A DNA stretch of 64,000 nucleotides. Source: Acanthococcus lagerstroemiae (Eukaryota; Arthropoda; Insecta; Hemiptera; Eriococcidae). Where the stretch lies: positions 1,984,001 through 2,048,000 of the forward strand of contig CM063114.1 in NCBI GenBank assembly GCA_031841125.1, given 5' to 3'. Made by a program: the position numbers and the translations under genes. Shown here piece by piece: positions 48,101 to 59,780 of this stretch. A model generated the notes under the pieces. That model made no database searches. It was not told the origin of the DNA and was given only the letters and a program-made list of their open reading frames with translations. Numbering within the stretch: the first letter of the stretch is position 1; each line of letters begins with the position of its first letter.

Positions 48101-51100
48101 TTTCTCAGTTGCTGAATTGCTTTCCGATATTAGTTTGGCCTCAACTAGAGAATTGGGGGTATTTACTTGGAGGGGGGGGGGAGAAGTAAGGTCAAAATCT
48201 TTGTAAATTACAATATAGATATCGTTTCATTGGGTACTGCAGTCGCTGTATTCATTCATATCATTTTTATTGCAAGAAAAAATGGGGTCTGAGAAAGGTA
48301 GCGGGAGGGAGGGGGTCAGAATTGGTAATAATTACAATGTTGACATCATCTCCCAAGTTTTTAGGACCACTGGACTTATTTTGATTTTTTGACTCTAAGT
48401 TGAAAATTGGGGCGCAAAGTCAAAATTTTCCTTAATGATAATATGAGTACAGATACTTTTATTATAAGCTTAGTATTTGAGCAAATCTGAAATTTTTTTT
48501 CGTACCATAACTGAAGCAGATACAAACGTTTGACAAGGGGGGGGGGGCTTAGACTCCTGATACAGTTGAGATAAATTCTAAATTATACGCAGAAAAGAAA
48601 ATAGCATTAATTATGTTTCGAATCAGCCTTCTTTCTGCTCTGATTTGAACGGCCCGAGAGCGGTTTACTCAGCGGCAAGTTTAACAGTAGGATTATGAAA
48701 GATCAGAAGAGAGTTCAGCGAGTTCGGTAACTTAGGAACGGATACCGATGCTGCAAGTAATGAGCATATTAACCCTTTACCCCTATCCTTTCAGTACCGG
48801 CCCAATTTTCAATTTGAAGCCAAAAAATATGGAAAATTAATTCCGTAATCCTAAAAAATTAAGAAATGCTATCCATATTGTAATTTATGAACAATCTGAC
48901 CGGGAGCCAATTAGTGACCCAGTTTCCTAAATGAGGGTAAACTAACATCGAAAGCGAATTTGACAATCTGAAAAACCGTACAGAGATATTTTGATTTCAA
49001 ACTATTAATATTCATGAAAGCTGGAAAATTTCCATTATAAGAAGTCATCAAATCACCCAGATATACACAAATAGCATCTGTACAAACGGGGTTCCAGAGA
49101 TATAGGGGTAATGAGGCGAAAAAGATTCCTACGGATGAAAAAATACGAAGACAGGGAGTCATTCCGAAGATAATGAGCTCTTCCTCTGTGAAAAAGAATA
49201 AGTCCAAAATCCTACATTATCCTCGTAAGGTCTGTATTAATGCATAGGACAGTGATAGGCGGTGGTGTTGACCCAACTCGTCCATTCAATAGTTAGTTTG
49301 AAGTGAGCATACATTAATGCGGAATCATTCGGTCACGAATTTCAAGGATGACATTACCGAGCCATTTTTACTTTAAGACATCAGGTTTCAGATTAAAATA
49401 CGAAAAACTGATCTTAAAGGAAAGGTAGAGGCTTGAACCACAACTAGCGGCAGCACCTGCCACGTAGGAACTTCTCCCCTTTTTCAGAAGTGAATTCCGA
49501 GTGGAAATAAACCAACAAAAAAATCTATAGAAAATACGGTCTGACTGAAACCCAATTCTTCTGAACTACTCCTCAGTTGAACGTCGCTAAAAATTTGAAT
49601 TACTTAAAATTTTGCCTATATCGGCTTCGCTGATAACCCGGAAGATGGACGGTAGTCGAGCTCGAAATACCCTGCAAACCTTATATCTACATCTTCGTTG
49701 TTTGCGATTCTGATTCAAGTTCGGAAAGGGTGGAAAGTCTTATTACACAATTACTGACCTCGTGTAGGTACACGGTGATTCAGAAAGCTGTACATTAATT
49801 TACATAATATACTGAAAATGTCTACACATCTGAATCGTCTAGTACGAGTAAATGAACCGCGACCGAAGTAAAATTTCAAAAATAATATATTCCCGGTTCC
49901 GAAAGTTTACAGCGATCAAAACGGTGCTAGACAAATTTGATACTTTTTTCTTTGTACCGAACTTCCGTCAAACTGTGCAACATAACTTGCGAATTCCGAA
50001 GTAACTTACACCGGGTTCGTTGACACGGAAATTCTAGGAAATTGCGAAGCACACAAAACTGAAGATAACCGAGACCGGCCGTAAGTTACGCACGCGAATG
50101 AGAATGAAATTTAAGACAGGGTGAGGGTGACTTTCACGACGCGAACATAATTTATAACTGAACACACGGATTAGCTTTCTCCAAATTCAGAAAACTCAAA
50201 AATGTTAGTTGATGGAAATCGCAACACTTGCGAATGAAATCAAGTAAGTAGGAATACAAAATGTAGTTCAAAACGCTAATTACAAACATGGTCGTTCGTT
50301 TAAAGCCGTATATTTGAAATGTGAATGCCCTGCTAGTCTCGCCGTCGAAGCGGCGGTACACAGAATGTATAAAAAATTTACCCAAATAAAGCGATTAATA
50401 TTTTTTTATTACTTTATTATTAAGGTTTTATTAACCTAGTCCCCTCGTTTACACGAATAATTTTACGAGCCGAATTGATGAGTCGTAAAATTCGCGCCCG
50501 AGAGCTGTTCAAATAATAACTCATGCCAACATGGCGCACGTAAAATTATTCGACATAATCCCAGATATTTTACCGCAACTCGCGTTAATCATGTAAATGC
50601 AGATCACTGGAGAGCGATATTCAAGCGACAAACGCAATCAACATCTACATACACATTATTATGTACTGGCATATGGCAACCAGTTCAAACAATGCGAAGT
50701 TACCGAGTGCGACAAAATTAAAGAAAGATAAAATAAAAGGCTTTAAACGAACTATTCAGAGGGAAATGAGTATAACTGTACCGCTATTATAAAAAAATCG
50801 ATGAAAACAAGGAGCAGTGTTGAAAAACTTTTTGAACGTATGGTACGAGTGATTACTTCTGGCACTACCAGAGTTCCCTTTATTCAGTAGATGCTGGTCA
50901 TATACGGCTCTCTTCTTTTCTATTTAGTATTCACAAATAGGAAAAAGAAAAAAAAAATCGAATCAATAGGTAATACAAAATCCGAGGAGATAGTAAGGAG
51001 TAAAGATTTTCAAAAAGGTCCTCTCGTTTATGGGGATCCTGCCATAAGACAGGCCCTTATTGAAAATCTTTACTCAATTAACCCATCAGATTCGAGAATG

Positions 51101-54100
51101 ATTCAATAGTAATAGATTACAATATTTCATACCTGCGATGTTAAATTATTTCACGAAAAATCGTGGTCACATTGCACACCTAACCTCTTAAACTTGACAG
51201 GAAACTGACAGCCATAAAAATTATTTTCTAATTTAATTCTTCCTCAGCTTTTACTACCTACAAAATTATCTATTAAATAATAAATTTCATTATTATTTAA
51301 TTTCATTGCCATTCTCTTTTTACTCTCGATTGTTATCTAACAGATCTTCATGTACCCGCCCGACTGTAGCATTCGAGTAAAATACTGAATAGGTTAACTA
51401 CTTATTGTTAACTAAATTTTCAAAACTGAAATTCAATATAGAGTTTTCACGAGTCAAAACTTTCAACAGCTAATACCACCTAGCAATAAAATGCTGTAAC
51501 TTGTAATTTATTTCCCAGTACCTCGTGCAAGAAATGCGAGATTATCGAGTAAATCATTCGTTCAACATATTCAGTTTATCGTATAAAATGTATTTACTTT
51601 TAAAAAACTCGATTATAATTAGCGAGAAAGGAATATTGTTATAACTGTAAGTAACGATTTAGTTTGTTTATATTGTACGGCATTAACGATACCTGAGAAA
51701 CATTTGAAACGAGGCACGTTCATAACGAGGCTAAATCAAATACCAGGTAAAAATGAAAGAGAAAATTTATTATTTGTTGAAATGTAATGTAGCAGAACCT
51801 AACTGTTCCAACAGCAGCGAATGGTGTTTGAAGAAAGAAAGGGAAAAAATGAAAACAACTGTGGAAAACTGTGCATAAACGAAAACTGAAATTTTAAAAG
51901 CTAGCGTAACTTCTAAAAGAATATTATTAATGTTTCACTGCCAAGTTTTAATAAATTTATACACACCATGCCCCCCCCCCCACCCAACAATAGTACATAC
52001 AGTTTTTTTCAAATAGCTTCAGTCCTACAACAGCGGCCTTTCATCTCCTTCGTTAAACTAAATACGAGCTGAGTGTAATAATGGAATACAGGTACGACAA
52101 TTTTTAATTAACTGATATTCAAATCAGATTCCTCGATTTCCATACCTCATCCCTTATTCGATAAACCCGAATTAACGACTCCGGTTCAAGGTAACATAAA
52201 AAATGAACTCAATCGCCTTTCAAACTATTGGGAGTTGAACGCAAAGTGGCTGACATTTTGTGGCAAAACTTGTAACTTCTAAGTTATTACGTTCCTTTTT
52301 TCTGATTCTGTTTCTGCTAAATGAAGTCGCAAATTTGATTCATATCGAAGACCTCTCATAGGCCAGCGAAATCTTAAGGAATCTCAACAGAGTTTAAAAG
52401 CAACTCCAACACCTCAGAAAGTCCCAATACAGCCTTGATGCGCGTGCAAACGAAACCTAACTAGTACTCAAATGGTCTCAAAGAATCTTAATCAGTTTCA
52501 ATGAGCCTGAACATTGTTTCGATGAGTCCTAATGAGTTTTTACGGGTTTACGTACGAGTCATAATAAATTCTCATGGTCTTAACGAGTTGACAGACAGCA
52601 TTAAAACGGAGATGGATTAAGGATGGGAGGGAGAAGTTCCCCACGTATTTTCGATAACTTGTAAATCTGATAAAACAGTTCCTGAACATGTAAAATAGGA
52701 TTCACTGTTGATTCGTTAGAAAATCCAAAAAGGGTTGACCTTATTTATTTGTTATTTATTTTATTTTTATTAATTTTTAAAATTTCCGTCAATTAGCAAA
52801 ACTAATATTTATAGATTGAAAAGCTGAAATCTACATCCATCTACCGCCCCTCTCCAGAAAAATCCTTAAATCTTTATTTTGCAGTCATCAGAGATTGGTA
52901 ATGAACCTTTACGAATCTTGATAGAGCCTCAATAATGAATTCTAATCTAGTCTTAATAGGATCTCAATTAACCATAACGAGTTGTAATACTGTCTTGAAT
53001 AACCTTACCGGCCGGTATCTAACAAGCCAGAACATAATTTTCAGTCAGTCAGATGCCGTATCCGTTGCTGCATGTGGGCGCGGTCGCGGTTTCTGATGCG
53101 CGATTTTCCTAAACAGGGTTAGTCGGGGTAGTTTGCTGTTGCTTTTCCCACGGTCTGTTGCGTTAGAGTTTTCCTTTTCTGTGCCGGAAGGTGTGCCGCT
53201 GCAGTTCACTTGCTAGCAACGTGTCTGCACGACGTTGAGTAAGCTGTCAACGACGTGCATACGACAGTCTCAATCTTTCAGATCTGGTGGTAACACGCAC
53301 TGTGATTGAATTCCTTGTTCGTTCGAACTGGCGGGGTTACAAGACACGTTATCCTTCCACCTCGACTGATGCTGTAGGCGCTGGATTTGCTAGGATGATG
53401 GTAGGGGATATTCGAATATGTCTAGCTTTCTGGCGTTAGTGGGATTCGAAAGTTGAAAGATTGCGAAGCGGGCACGTTAACCACTCGGCTACACAGCGAC
53501 CTAACATAAAATTTTAATGCATTCTAAAATAGTGTCGACTAATGTCATCGTAGTCTTACACAGTCTCAACAAGGAGCGTTGCAAATGCTGAAGAATGAGT
53601 GACACCACAAAGCCTCGCGACAAAAAAAGATCGTCGGCTTCTAAAATCCAGCTTTTAGTCGCTCATTTGTTCTGTTTGCTGGATTCAGGAACCAATCTCA
53701 GGAGGGGCAATTCGGAATGTGTAAGAATTTTGTAATTTTCACTCGCCTTCTCAGAGTACTTAAATAATTTTTCTTTTCAGCTCGAATGATGGTAATGATT
53801 GAGAAACCGATGATGATAGTGGGGCGTACGGCGGGGCACGCATGCCAAATTGGCCCCGGGACACCGCACCCCCTATCCCGGAATTACTCCGATTGGGCCT
53901 GCGTCAGATAGAGGGGAAGATGACTGAGAAATACTAGTAGTTTTAAATGATTTGTACTGCTTACTGTTACAATTATTGACGCAGAAAATGAAAATACCTT
54001 CTACTGTGGACTATCAAGTTTTTTTAACTCAGTGGATTATTCACTGGGCGATAAGTTTCGAAAAATTCTTTACGTTCATCACAAGACTAACTAATTTTTT

Positions 54101-56035
54101 TTTCTTTGAAAATGGTGAAAAAACTGTTTTTCAGATTAAGTTAAATACTTCAATCTTCAATACCCATGAACGAATTCCATAGACTTTCCCAGACTTGGTT
54201 AAAACTCTCAAGGCTTTCCCGAACTTTAAACTTGATTATGACTCTTCAAGACTTAGTTAAAACTGTCTAGTACTCCAGAAATATTTTCTCGGCCTCGTGT
54301 TTAAGACTAGTAAGACTCTGCAAAGCTGACACTCCACATTTTTTCCCAAAACTCTGTAATACTGGTTTAGGAAACTTCTTACAATTCTTTCAGATTTTAT
54401 CAAGACTCTCCGAGGCTTGACCAAGGCTTACTAAAATTCTTTCATGCTTGTTCAATTCTAGTAAGTGCTCTCTAAAACTCTTTCAAACTATTAAAAGACT
54501 TCCTAATACTACATATTTAAGACTTGTTCAAGATTCTACGACTCTCTCCGACTTTCCCCACTCTTTAGAACTCGTGCAGATTAGATTACGACTGCTGGTC
54601 AATGCTATCACGACTTATACGAGACTCATGTTAAGACGGCTGAAGCCGTTTCAAGACTTGTTTAAGACTTTATAAGATTTTTAAACTTGACTGAAACTCG
54701 GCACGACCCTCCAAGACCAGTTTATAAATTTTGAGAGAATTTCATACTTCTGTTCCTTGAGACTCTTCACGACTCTAACCGGCTTGTTTGAAATTTAGTA
54801 ATTTTTTGAAAAGTTTTCAGTTTCAATGGTCCCTTCTTTCTAAGACAGGCCATTGCCCTCAGTGAGCGAGATGTTTCGTTCCAATTCCCACAAGAGTCTG
54901 TAAGGCCACCGCAGTCAGCACGTTTGCGGGTTGAGGGTTGAACAACTGAAAAGGTCCTATGATAGGAATCCTGCATCGCTGAACTTCAAAACTTTCGAGA
55001 ATTTGGCTCATGTGAACGCGACGTTTTTCGATGTACTCTATCTGTCCTACTGCTGTCACAGATTTATTACGATATGAAAAGTATATTTGAGACAAATAGG
55101 ACGGATATTAATCGATCATAGAAGAATCTAAATTCCAAGAAACTCTTTTCTACTTCTACACTAGGTCATGACAATACCTCGACGTACTGACATTAGTAAG
55201 AAAAAATGTCTTCCACCACAGTTTGCACTCGATCGAGCCTATCAAATGAAGAAGCGGAGTCGGTGAATGTTGACAGAAAGCTGCAAATGTTCGAATGCCA
55301 TTCCCATAGGAACAATGTGTCGTATAGGTTATAATCTTCAACATCCTCTCCAGTTCGTTCACACGAGTACCCATCGTCGTTATTTGTCAAACGAGTAATT
55401 GATTTCGCAAGAAGGCCATTATTTTAACCACCGGATTTTCGAAGTATGATTTCCTTCTCCGCTCTCAGAAAATGAAAATGACAAACGAAACCTTCGAATT
55501 CGCAAGGTCGATAAAAATACTCCTCAGTACGCAATCTACGTCGGAATCGAGGTGTATAAAATTAGTACTAACCGTCGGATAGGACTTCGTACGCTTCGGA
55601 AATTTCTTTGAATCTTTTAGTAGCTTCATCCGAATTGTCTGGATTTTTATCTGGATGCCATTTTAGTGCTAGTTTTCTGTATCTGTAATCAAAAATTGTC
55701 CGACATTAATACGAAGTAAAAAACGATTTACAATATTCCAACGGAGTACGAGGTTGGAAGCCACAAAATTTACGTCCGCCGACCGAGCCGGTTAATGCTT
55801 TCAAAAAAGTTTCACTTTTCAATCGCACAAGCGGTTGAACTCCGCTTTCGAACAGGTCGTTAAGTAGTCAATCAGATAATATTTAATAGGTTACTAAGTT
55901 ATTAAAATGATCGATCTGCCACCAGGTACTAGGTGGAGGCAACAACCAAAATGATACCCACGCTTTTTTAATATCGTTTATCGTGGCCGTTCTGTGGATT
56001 TCCAATACTTGGTAGTAGTCAACCGAAGTTGGCAT
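45161..56035 (-). CDS. mrj: DnaJ co-chaperone, B subfamily (DNAJB6-like)
   Basis: Coding exons, minus strand, 5' to 3': 55962-56035, 55573-55682, 45919-46128, 45512-45764, 45161-45260. They join in one frame of 747 nt, 248 residues; human DNAJB6b is 241. The product is a cytosolic/nuclear Hsp70 co-chaperone that stimulates Hsp70 ATPase and, in DNAJB6, suppresses aggregation. The J domain is residues 5-72: VDYYQVLEI, helix II ending YRKLALKW, the catalytic HPD at 34-36, helix III to [19 protein letters not shown] Gly/Phe region follows ([22 protein letters not shown]), then a Ser/Thr tract ([35 protein letters not shown]), which corresponds to the anti-aggregation region of the family, and a C-terminal beta segment ending ALTYG. 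Each junction restores a family residue (Ala25, Asp62, the Gly before FGNRG, Lys before VIEGD). A 9.4-kb intron splits the J domain after LSD. The start is the only in-frame ATG preceding DYY; a 5' untranslated exon further upstream is possible. Confidence 0.93.
50891..51109 (+). CDS. Candidate small membrane protein nested in the mrj intron
   Basis: The frame encodes 72 residues on the strand opposite to mrj: a hydrophobic N-terminal segment ([14 protein letters not shown]), a basic stop-transfer cluster (NRKKKKK) and a polar tail containing [21 protein letters not shown] good splice acceptor (GTTCCCTTTATTCAG) ends two codons before the ATG, so the gene may have an upstream untranslated exon. 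An AATAAA lies at 51279-51284. The tail has ordinary protein-like composition, unlike nearby chance frames. I do not recognise the family and could be looking at a chance frame. Confidence 0.4.
   Translation: MLVIYGSLLFYLVFTNRKKKKKIESIGNTKSEEIVRSKDFQKGPLVYGDPAIRQALIENLYSINPSDSRMIQ
52214..52330. repeat. Fragment related to the 58117-58470 element
   Basis: ATTGGGAGTTGAACGCAAAG followed by TGGCTGACATTTTGTGGC closely resembles ATTGGGATTTGAACTCAAAG and AGCTGACATCTGGCGGC at 58119. Similarity continues weakly into the following 80 bases. No right terminus was found. Confidence 0.55.
52340..52620. repeat. GACTC/AAGACT micro-repeat tract, reverse orientation
   Basis: Recurrent words such as GGTCTCAAAGAATCTTAATC, GATGAGTCCTAATGAG and GTCTTAACGAG belong to the same loose family as 20500-21050 and 62640-62930. 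Confidence 0.45.
53047..53502 (-). mobile_element. tRNA-derived SINE (Ser-like head)
   Basis: The minus-strand head at about 53450-53502 reads GTCGCTGTGTAGCCGAGTGG then TTAACGTGCCCGC, a clear tRNA-like 5' half with A box TAGCCGAGTGG. A B-box-like TTTCGAATCCC follows about 30 bases on. Roughly 400 bases of tRNA-unrelated body follow. The flanks AACATAATTTT (53031) and AACATAAAATTTT (53503) look like a target duplication that has since gained or lost two A. It is not a functional tRNA gene, because the 3' acceptor half does not pair. Confidence 0.7.
53811..53935. other. GC-rich block of unknown nature
   Basis: A stretch much richer in G and C than its surroundings (GGGGCGTACGGCGGGGCACG, GCCCCGGGACACCGC). 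It has no open frame or tRNA box. It could be part of another short element; no second copy was seen in the window. Confidence 0.4.
54180..54790. repeat. GACTC/AAGACT micro-repeat tract, forward orientation
   Basis: Dense recurrences of CAAGACTTG, GACTCTTCA, TTTAAGACT and AAAACTC in the large mrj intron. The plus-strand frame at 54448-54675 is this repeat translated. Confidence 0.55.
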
Positions 56036-57300
56036 ATTTTTTTCGAGTACGGTTCCTCTCTCAGTCGATCGTTTTACTTCCCAATGGCCCGAGAATACGG
56101 TAATTTAAATTTATCGAGTCCACAACCGCCGCCGAAAACTATTCGACACAGGTGGCTAGAATTAAATCTGCAACAAATAGCGAAAAAAAAAAAATTGAAT
56201 AGGTAAAATAGAAAATAGTACATTGTACTAGGTTACAGTCGCGGTCGAGTTGAAATAAAAATCCGAGCCAATCGTTAACACGGCACCGGAAACGAACGGA
56301 AAGTATTCTGTTTTACGCATCTCTATCTGGCATTATGTATATTTTTTCATTTATATTCATGGAGGTTAGAAACGCGATAGCATAAAAAAATATTAAGTAT
56401 TATGTACCACTTTGTTCCATACAGTACGAGAGCTGGAGGAAAAGGACGACTCATTCTCTTCCCGCCGTCATAATCGATATACACGCACGGAAGGATGTCA
56501 ATTTTTTTTTCTTTATACAGAACAATAAAGTCAATTTGAACCGCGTATAAATAAGGAAACTTTCATCGAGAAAGGAAGAAGAAAGATAAAGCCGAAGGTA
56601 GAAGGTACAAGAACAATACTGTTTGTTCGGCAATGGCCGTCATCTAATTGGAATTTGTGCGTCGCATTGTGGACTTTGTGGTGCTCGGCCTTATCCCAGA
56701 GACCATTCGAGACGAATTCGTCGCCATCGATACAACCAGATTTGTTCAACGAACCAGTTAGGCACGATGATGCGTTTGCGAATCCGGTGATGCGCAGGGC
56801 TGAAGCAAAGACATTTTCCTGAGCACATCGAGGGGAAAGAAAGGTCAGGCAGTTGCGCAAACCAACCAAATTTTCTCAAATTATCAACTTGAGAGGAGAG
56901 AAAGAGCGATGTTTTGTAAGGCTATATAATTCAACGTGAAGATATTTCGAAAAATAAATGAGGAGTCATTTTTCAAAACGTATCAAGTGCGTAAATGCTC
57001 CCTCTCCCCCCGAAACGGATAACGTATGATGGTCAACGAAAGATTAGGAATGGGGGAAAAGAACAGGCACGCTAGAAATTTAGAATATGTCATTCGAGCA
57101 CCCTGGTAACTGCGTTAAAATCCACCGGATTCCCTCAAGGCATCTGGCAACAGTAGATTAAAGAGAAGAAAAATCAAATTTTGGCGAAACACTCGCCAAG
57201 TATGCCCGTGACCTCGAAATGATGTCCAATAAAACTCATCAAATTTCCTACAGTAAATAAATAAATAAACAAGCTGCTCGAAGAGGGTCGGCTCTCGGCT
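56036..57300. other. Upstream flank of mrj
   Basis: This presumably holds the mrj 5' untranslated region and promoter. On the minus strand a pyrimidine-rich acceptor-like site (TTCGCTATTTGTTGCAG, about 56173) could end a 5' untranslated intron. Open frames at 56531-56879 on the minus strand have no recognisable domain. Confidence 0.4.
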
Positions 57301-57308
57301 GATACTCA

Positions 57309-57365
57309 GTACAACTGGACGCTAATAAACAGAAAGCGACCAAGCGACACAGGTTTTCAAATTCT
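57309..57365. repeat. Fragment of the 42480-43120 foldback family
   Basis: ACAACTGGACGCTAATAAAC then AGAAAGCGACCAAGCGACAC matches, with few differences, the outer arm of the large foldback element near 42492-42530. Only one end is present. Confidence 0.6.
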
Positions 57366-57539
57366 TCTCTTGGTTCTTTCTCAAGACAGTCTGTTACTGA
57401 TGAGATGGAGGGCGTATGTCAGTAATTGTAGAAACTGAAATCTACAATTATGAAACACATGTCTATCTATTAGCAATGTTGAGCTGTTAATTCTATGTAT
57501 ATAATTTCTGCGAGTGCCTATATCTTAGCCTCAAACGTA

Positions 57540-58690
57540 AAAAGAAAAAATTAATGGAACGAACCCATCAATGGAGGTATGGATGAAGTATTTAGGCGTT
57601 ATAATTGACCAAAATCTCAACTTTAGCAGGCATGTAGAATATGTGTACAATAAGAGAACCAAAAGATACAGAATACAATTACAGAAACAAGCAATTTTTG
57701 AATCGTACGTTGACTACTGTTCTCTTGCGTCCGCAAAAAATCTAACCAAAGCCCAAATATCACTATTCAGCAGGACCCAACGAAAAATACTCATTGGAGT
57801 AATATCTGCATATAGGACGATATCGTACACAACATGTTGGTGTATTAATGGTATCTCACCTATTGAGTTGAAGATTAAGGAAAGAGTAAAAATTAAATAA
57901 CTCGGAAATTAAAAAAAATGGAGAAACTGCTTTCTAGAAATTAAAGAAAACATTATCATAGCAAGCGACCATTGACGAGTGGCGAGATCCTCATAACCAT
58001 GCAAACACTGGTAGAACAATACATGTTTTCTTCCCGAAGGTAGAAGATCAAGTGAGGATGAAACACTTCAAGACTAACTACGTCATAATGCAATTTTCAA
58101 ATGGGTATAGTAATTTCAATTGGGATTTGAACTCAAAGTAGCTGACATCTGGCGGCGGAATACGTAACTAACAAAACCGGGATTTTGGTTCTTCTTTACA
58201 TGCTGTTTAATGAAGCAAAGTAATTTTTTGAAAAATTGTAGTTAATTCAGGAGTGGTTGTCGAGAATTAAAATTTGGTGTGTAAGTACACGAAAGTCTTC
58301 AGAATGATGAAAAAAATGAATCCAAGCGTAAAATTACTCGGGTGATGTGTTACTAGCTTCTGAATATGCACAGTAGGTTTTCAATGGTATTTCTTTCTCC
58401 GTGATCCCGGTTTCATCTTATCAATCTTAGCACAAGAGCGCTCTCTATATTTAGGTTTAAATTCCAATAGCTGTTGAGAAAAGTTCAATATAATCGACAG
58501 TCTACTATGTAATAAGTGTCATCAAGAATGTGAAACTGTGAACCACACAATTTCTAAATTCCCCCGGATCGAACTTAGGATAAGATTTAATGTTCACGAA
58601 TATTTACAGAAAGAACTTGCAGAACTTACCAGAACTGAATTTAAAAATTTTATAGAATGCCTTCAACGAATTAGCGCTAACAAAAATAGA
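57540..58690 (+). pseudogene. Decayed R1/Jockey-like LINE, 3' end of ORF2
   Basis: The plus-strand frame 57571-57900 contains MKYLGVIIDQNLNFSRHVEY and later SLFSRTQRKILIGVISAYRT and GISPIELKIKER. These are the conserved post-reverse-transcriptase patterns YLGV.LD..L.F..HV and AYRT.S....L...G..PI.L. After stops and frameshifts, IDEWRDPHNH (about 57975) and then CNKCHQECETVNHTISKFPR (about 58510-58570) continue the family order, ending at a stop near 58697. The last motif is the C-terminal zinc-finger-like pattern. The copy is 5'-truncated, frameshifted and split by the element at 58117-58470. Confidence 0.8.
58117..58470. mobile_element. Inverted-repeat element nested in the LINE
   Basis: The left end CAATTGGGATTTGAACTCAA and right end TTAGGTTTAAATTCCAATAG are imperfect inverted complements over about 21 bp. 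The interval separates two parts of the same LINE frame, so the element is younger than the LINE. Related fragments occur at 52214 and in the loop of the foldback element near 42770. It is about 354 bp and non-coding. Confidence 0.65.
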
Positions 58691-58760
58691 ATATAAAACA
58701 GTTTAGCACCTAGACCTTATAAGTGTAGAAACATCGTTTCTGAGTTAAATATAAGAACAA

Positions 58761-59192
58761 AATTGAAGATACGGTTTCCAAACTGCCCTTAGTCCAAAAA
58801 TTATTTTTTTGGGAAAATCGATAAAAACTGCGCTACACTGTACCAGTTCATTTAAGACTTCTGTAAATGGTACAAGCGAGTAGCCTGAATCCTATGCCAT
58901 ACTACCAAAGACGCACAAAAATGAGAATGCAGCCTATCTACAATTATTGAAGGAAAAGTGGTCGAAAATCGTGGACAAAGGGCAGTTTGGCACTGGAGGT
59001 AATACAAGAAAACAACAAAACGCTGCCTCCACCAGCGCTGCTCTTTGAATGCGCGGAATTCAACCATTGAACGAGGTATCGAGATTCTATAAAGTTACTT
59101 TTGTAGTGCTCGCATTGGCCACTAGGTAGCGCTGAAAACCGCATTTCGATTTTTCTTGGACTAAGAGCAGTTTGGAAACCGTATCTTCAATT
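58761..59192. mobile_element. MITE with 25-bp perfect terminal inverted repeats
   Basis: Bases 58761-58785 and 59168-59192 are exact inverted complements (AATTGAAGATACGG at one end, CCGTATCTTCAATT at the other). Similarity extends inward through CTTAGTCCAAAAA against TTTTTCTTGGACTAAG. No coding capacity and no obvious target duplication were found. It lies just past the LINE fragment. Confidence 0.8.
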
Positions 59193-59780
59193 GCGATACC
59201 AAAAGCTACGATACCTAATTTTCGACGATGTAAAGCACGTGTACAGAATAATTATTTTAATCTATGCATGAAACTCCAAGACCGAACCACAGTAAAAACC
59301 GAAAGGAAAGGTGTTGGTCTCCGCCGTGTAATTTGTGGACATAAGATCACATTATCAGAATATAGCTATTAAAAAGCCCCTTCAAATGTACGAACCGGCA
59401 AATATATCTACATGCTGTCAGAATGAGAAGCTAAGTTGCCTCATTTCGCTGAAGGGAGGGGGTGGCGTCACGTATTCCGAAACACGCTATAATTCGGGCC
59501 GTGCATCCGTCAGAGCGCGTCGCTATCGAGTCGAAGTGAAAAGTAGCAAAAGGTGAATCTACGCATTTCTCCCATTAATGTACATACTCATTAAAATTGA
59601 AATATCTCGAAAAATAAGACGTTTTAAAAGTATTTAAAGAGAAAAGAATTTTTTGAACAAAAAATTTTCTTTTGATTAAAACTATTTTTATAGCCAGATT
59701 CCAAAATTTTGCTGCGTGTGTCAAAAACTTTACCTTTTGGTCGCTGATAAGAGTAGTCGATAAGCGCTGCTCGGCTCGAA

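Larger units (their letters stand above)
46129..55572 (-). other. Large mrj intron
   Basis: This 9444-bp intron, bounded by CGACG/GTTAGT and TTCCAG/ATAAAAA, interrupts the J domain. It contains the candidate plus-strand small gene at 50891-51109, a repeat related to the 58117 element near 52214, GACTC/AAGACT tracts at 52340-52620 and 54180-54790, a SINE at 53047-53502, and long homopolymers of G and C. I recognised no additional mrj exon inside it. Confidence 0.8.

Noticed and set aside
48160..48550. G-runs as possible G-quadruplex sites
   Set aside because: They are isolated single homopolymers without four spaced G-tracts, and homopolymer length is unreliable in this assembly.
53450..53502. 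tRNA-Ser gene
   Set aside because: Only the 5' half and a B-box-like word are tRNA-like; the acceptor and T-stem do not close, and the sequence continues as a SINE body.
56531..56879. Overlapping minus-strand frames upstream of mrj
   Set aside because: No family motif is present and two frames overlap without preference; most likely untranslated or intergenic sequence.
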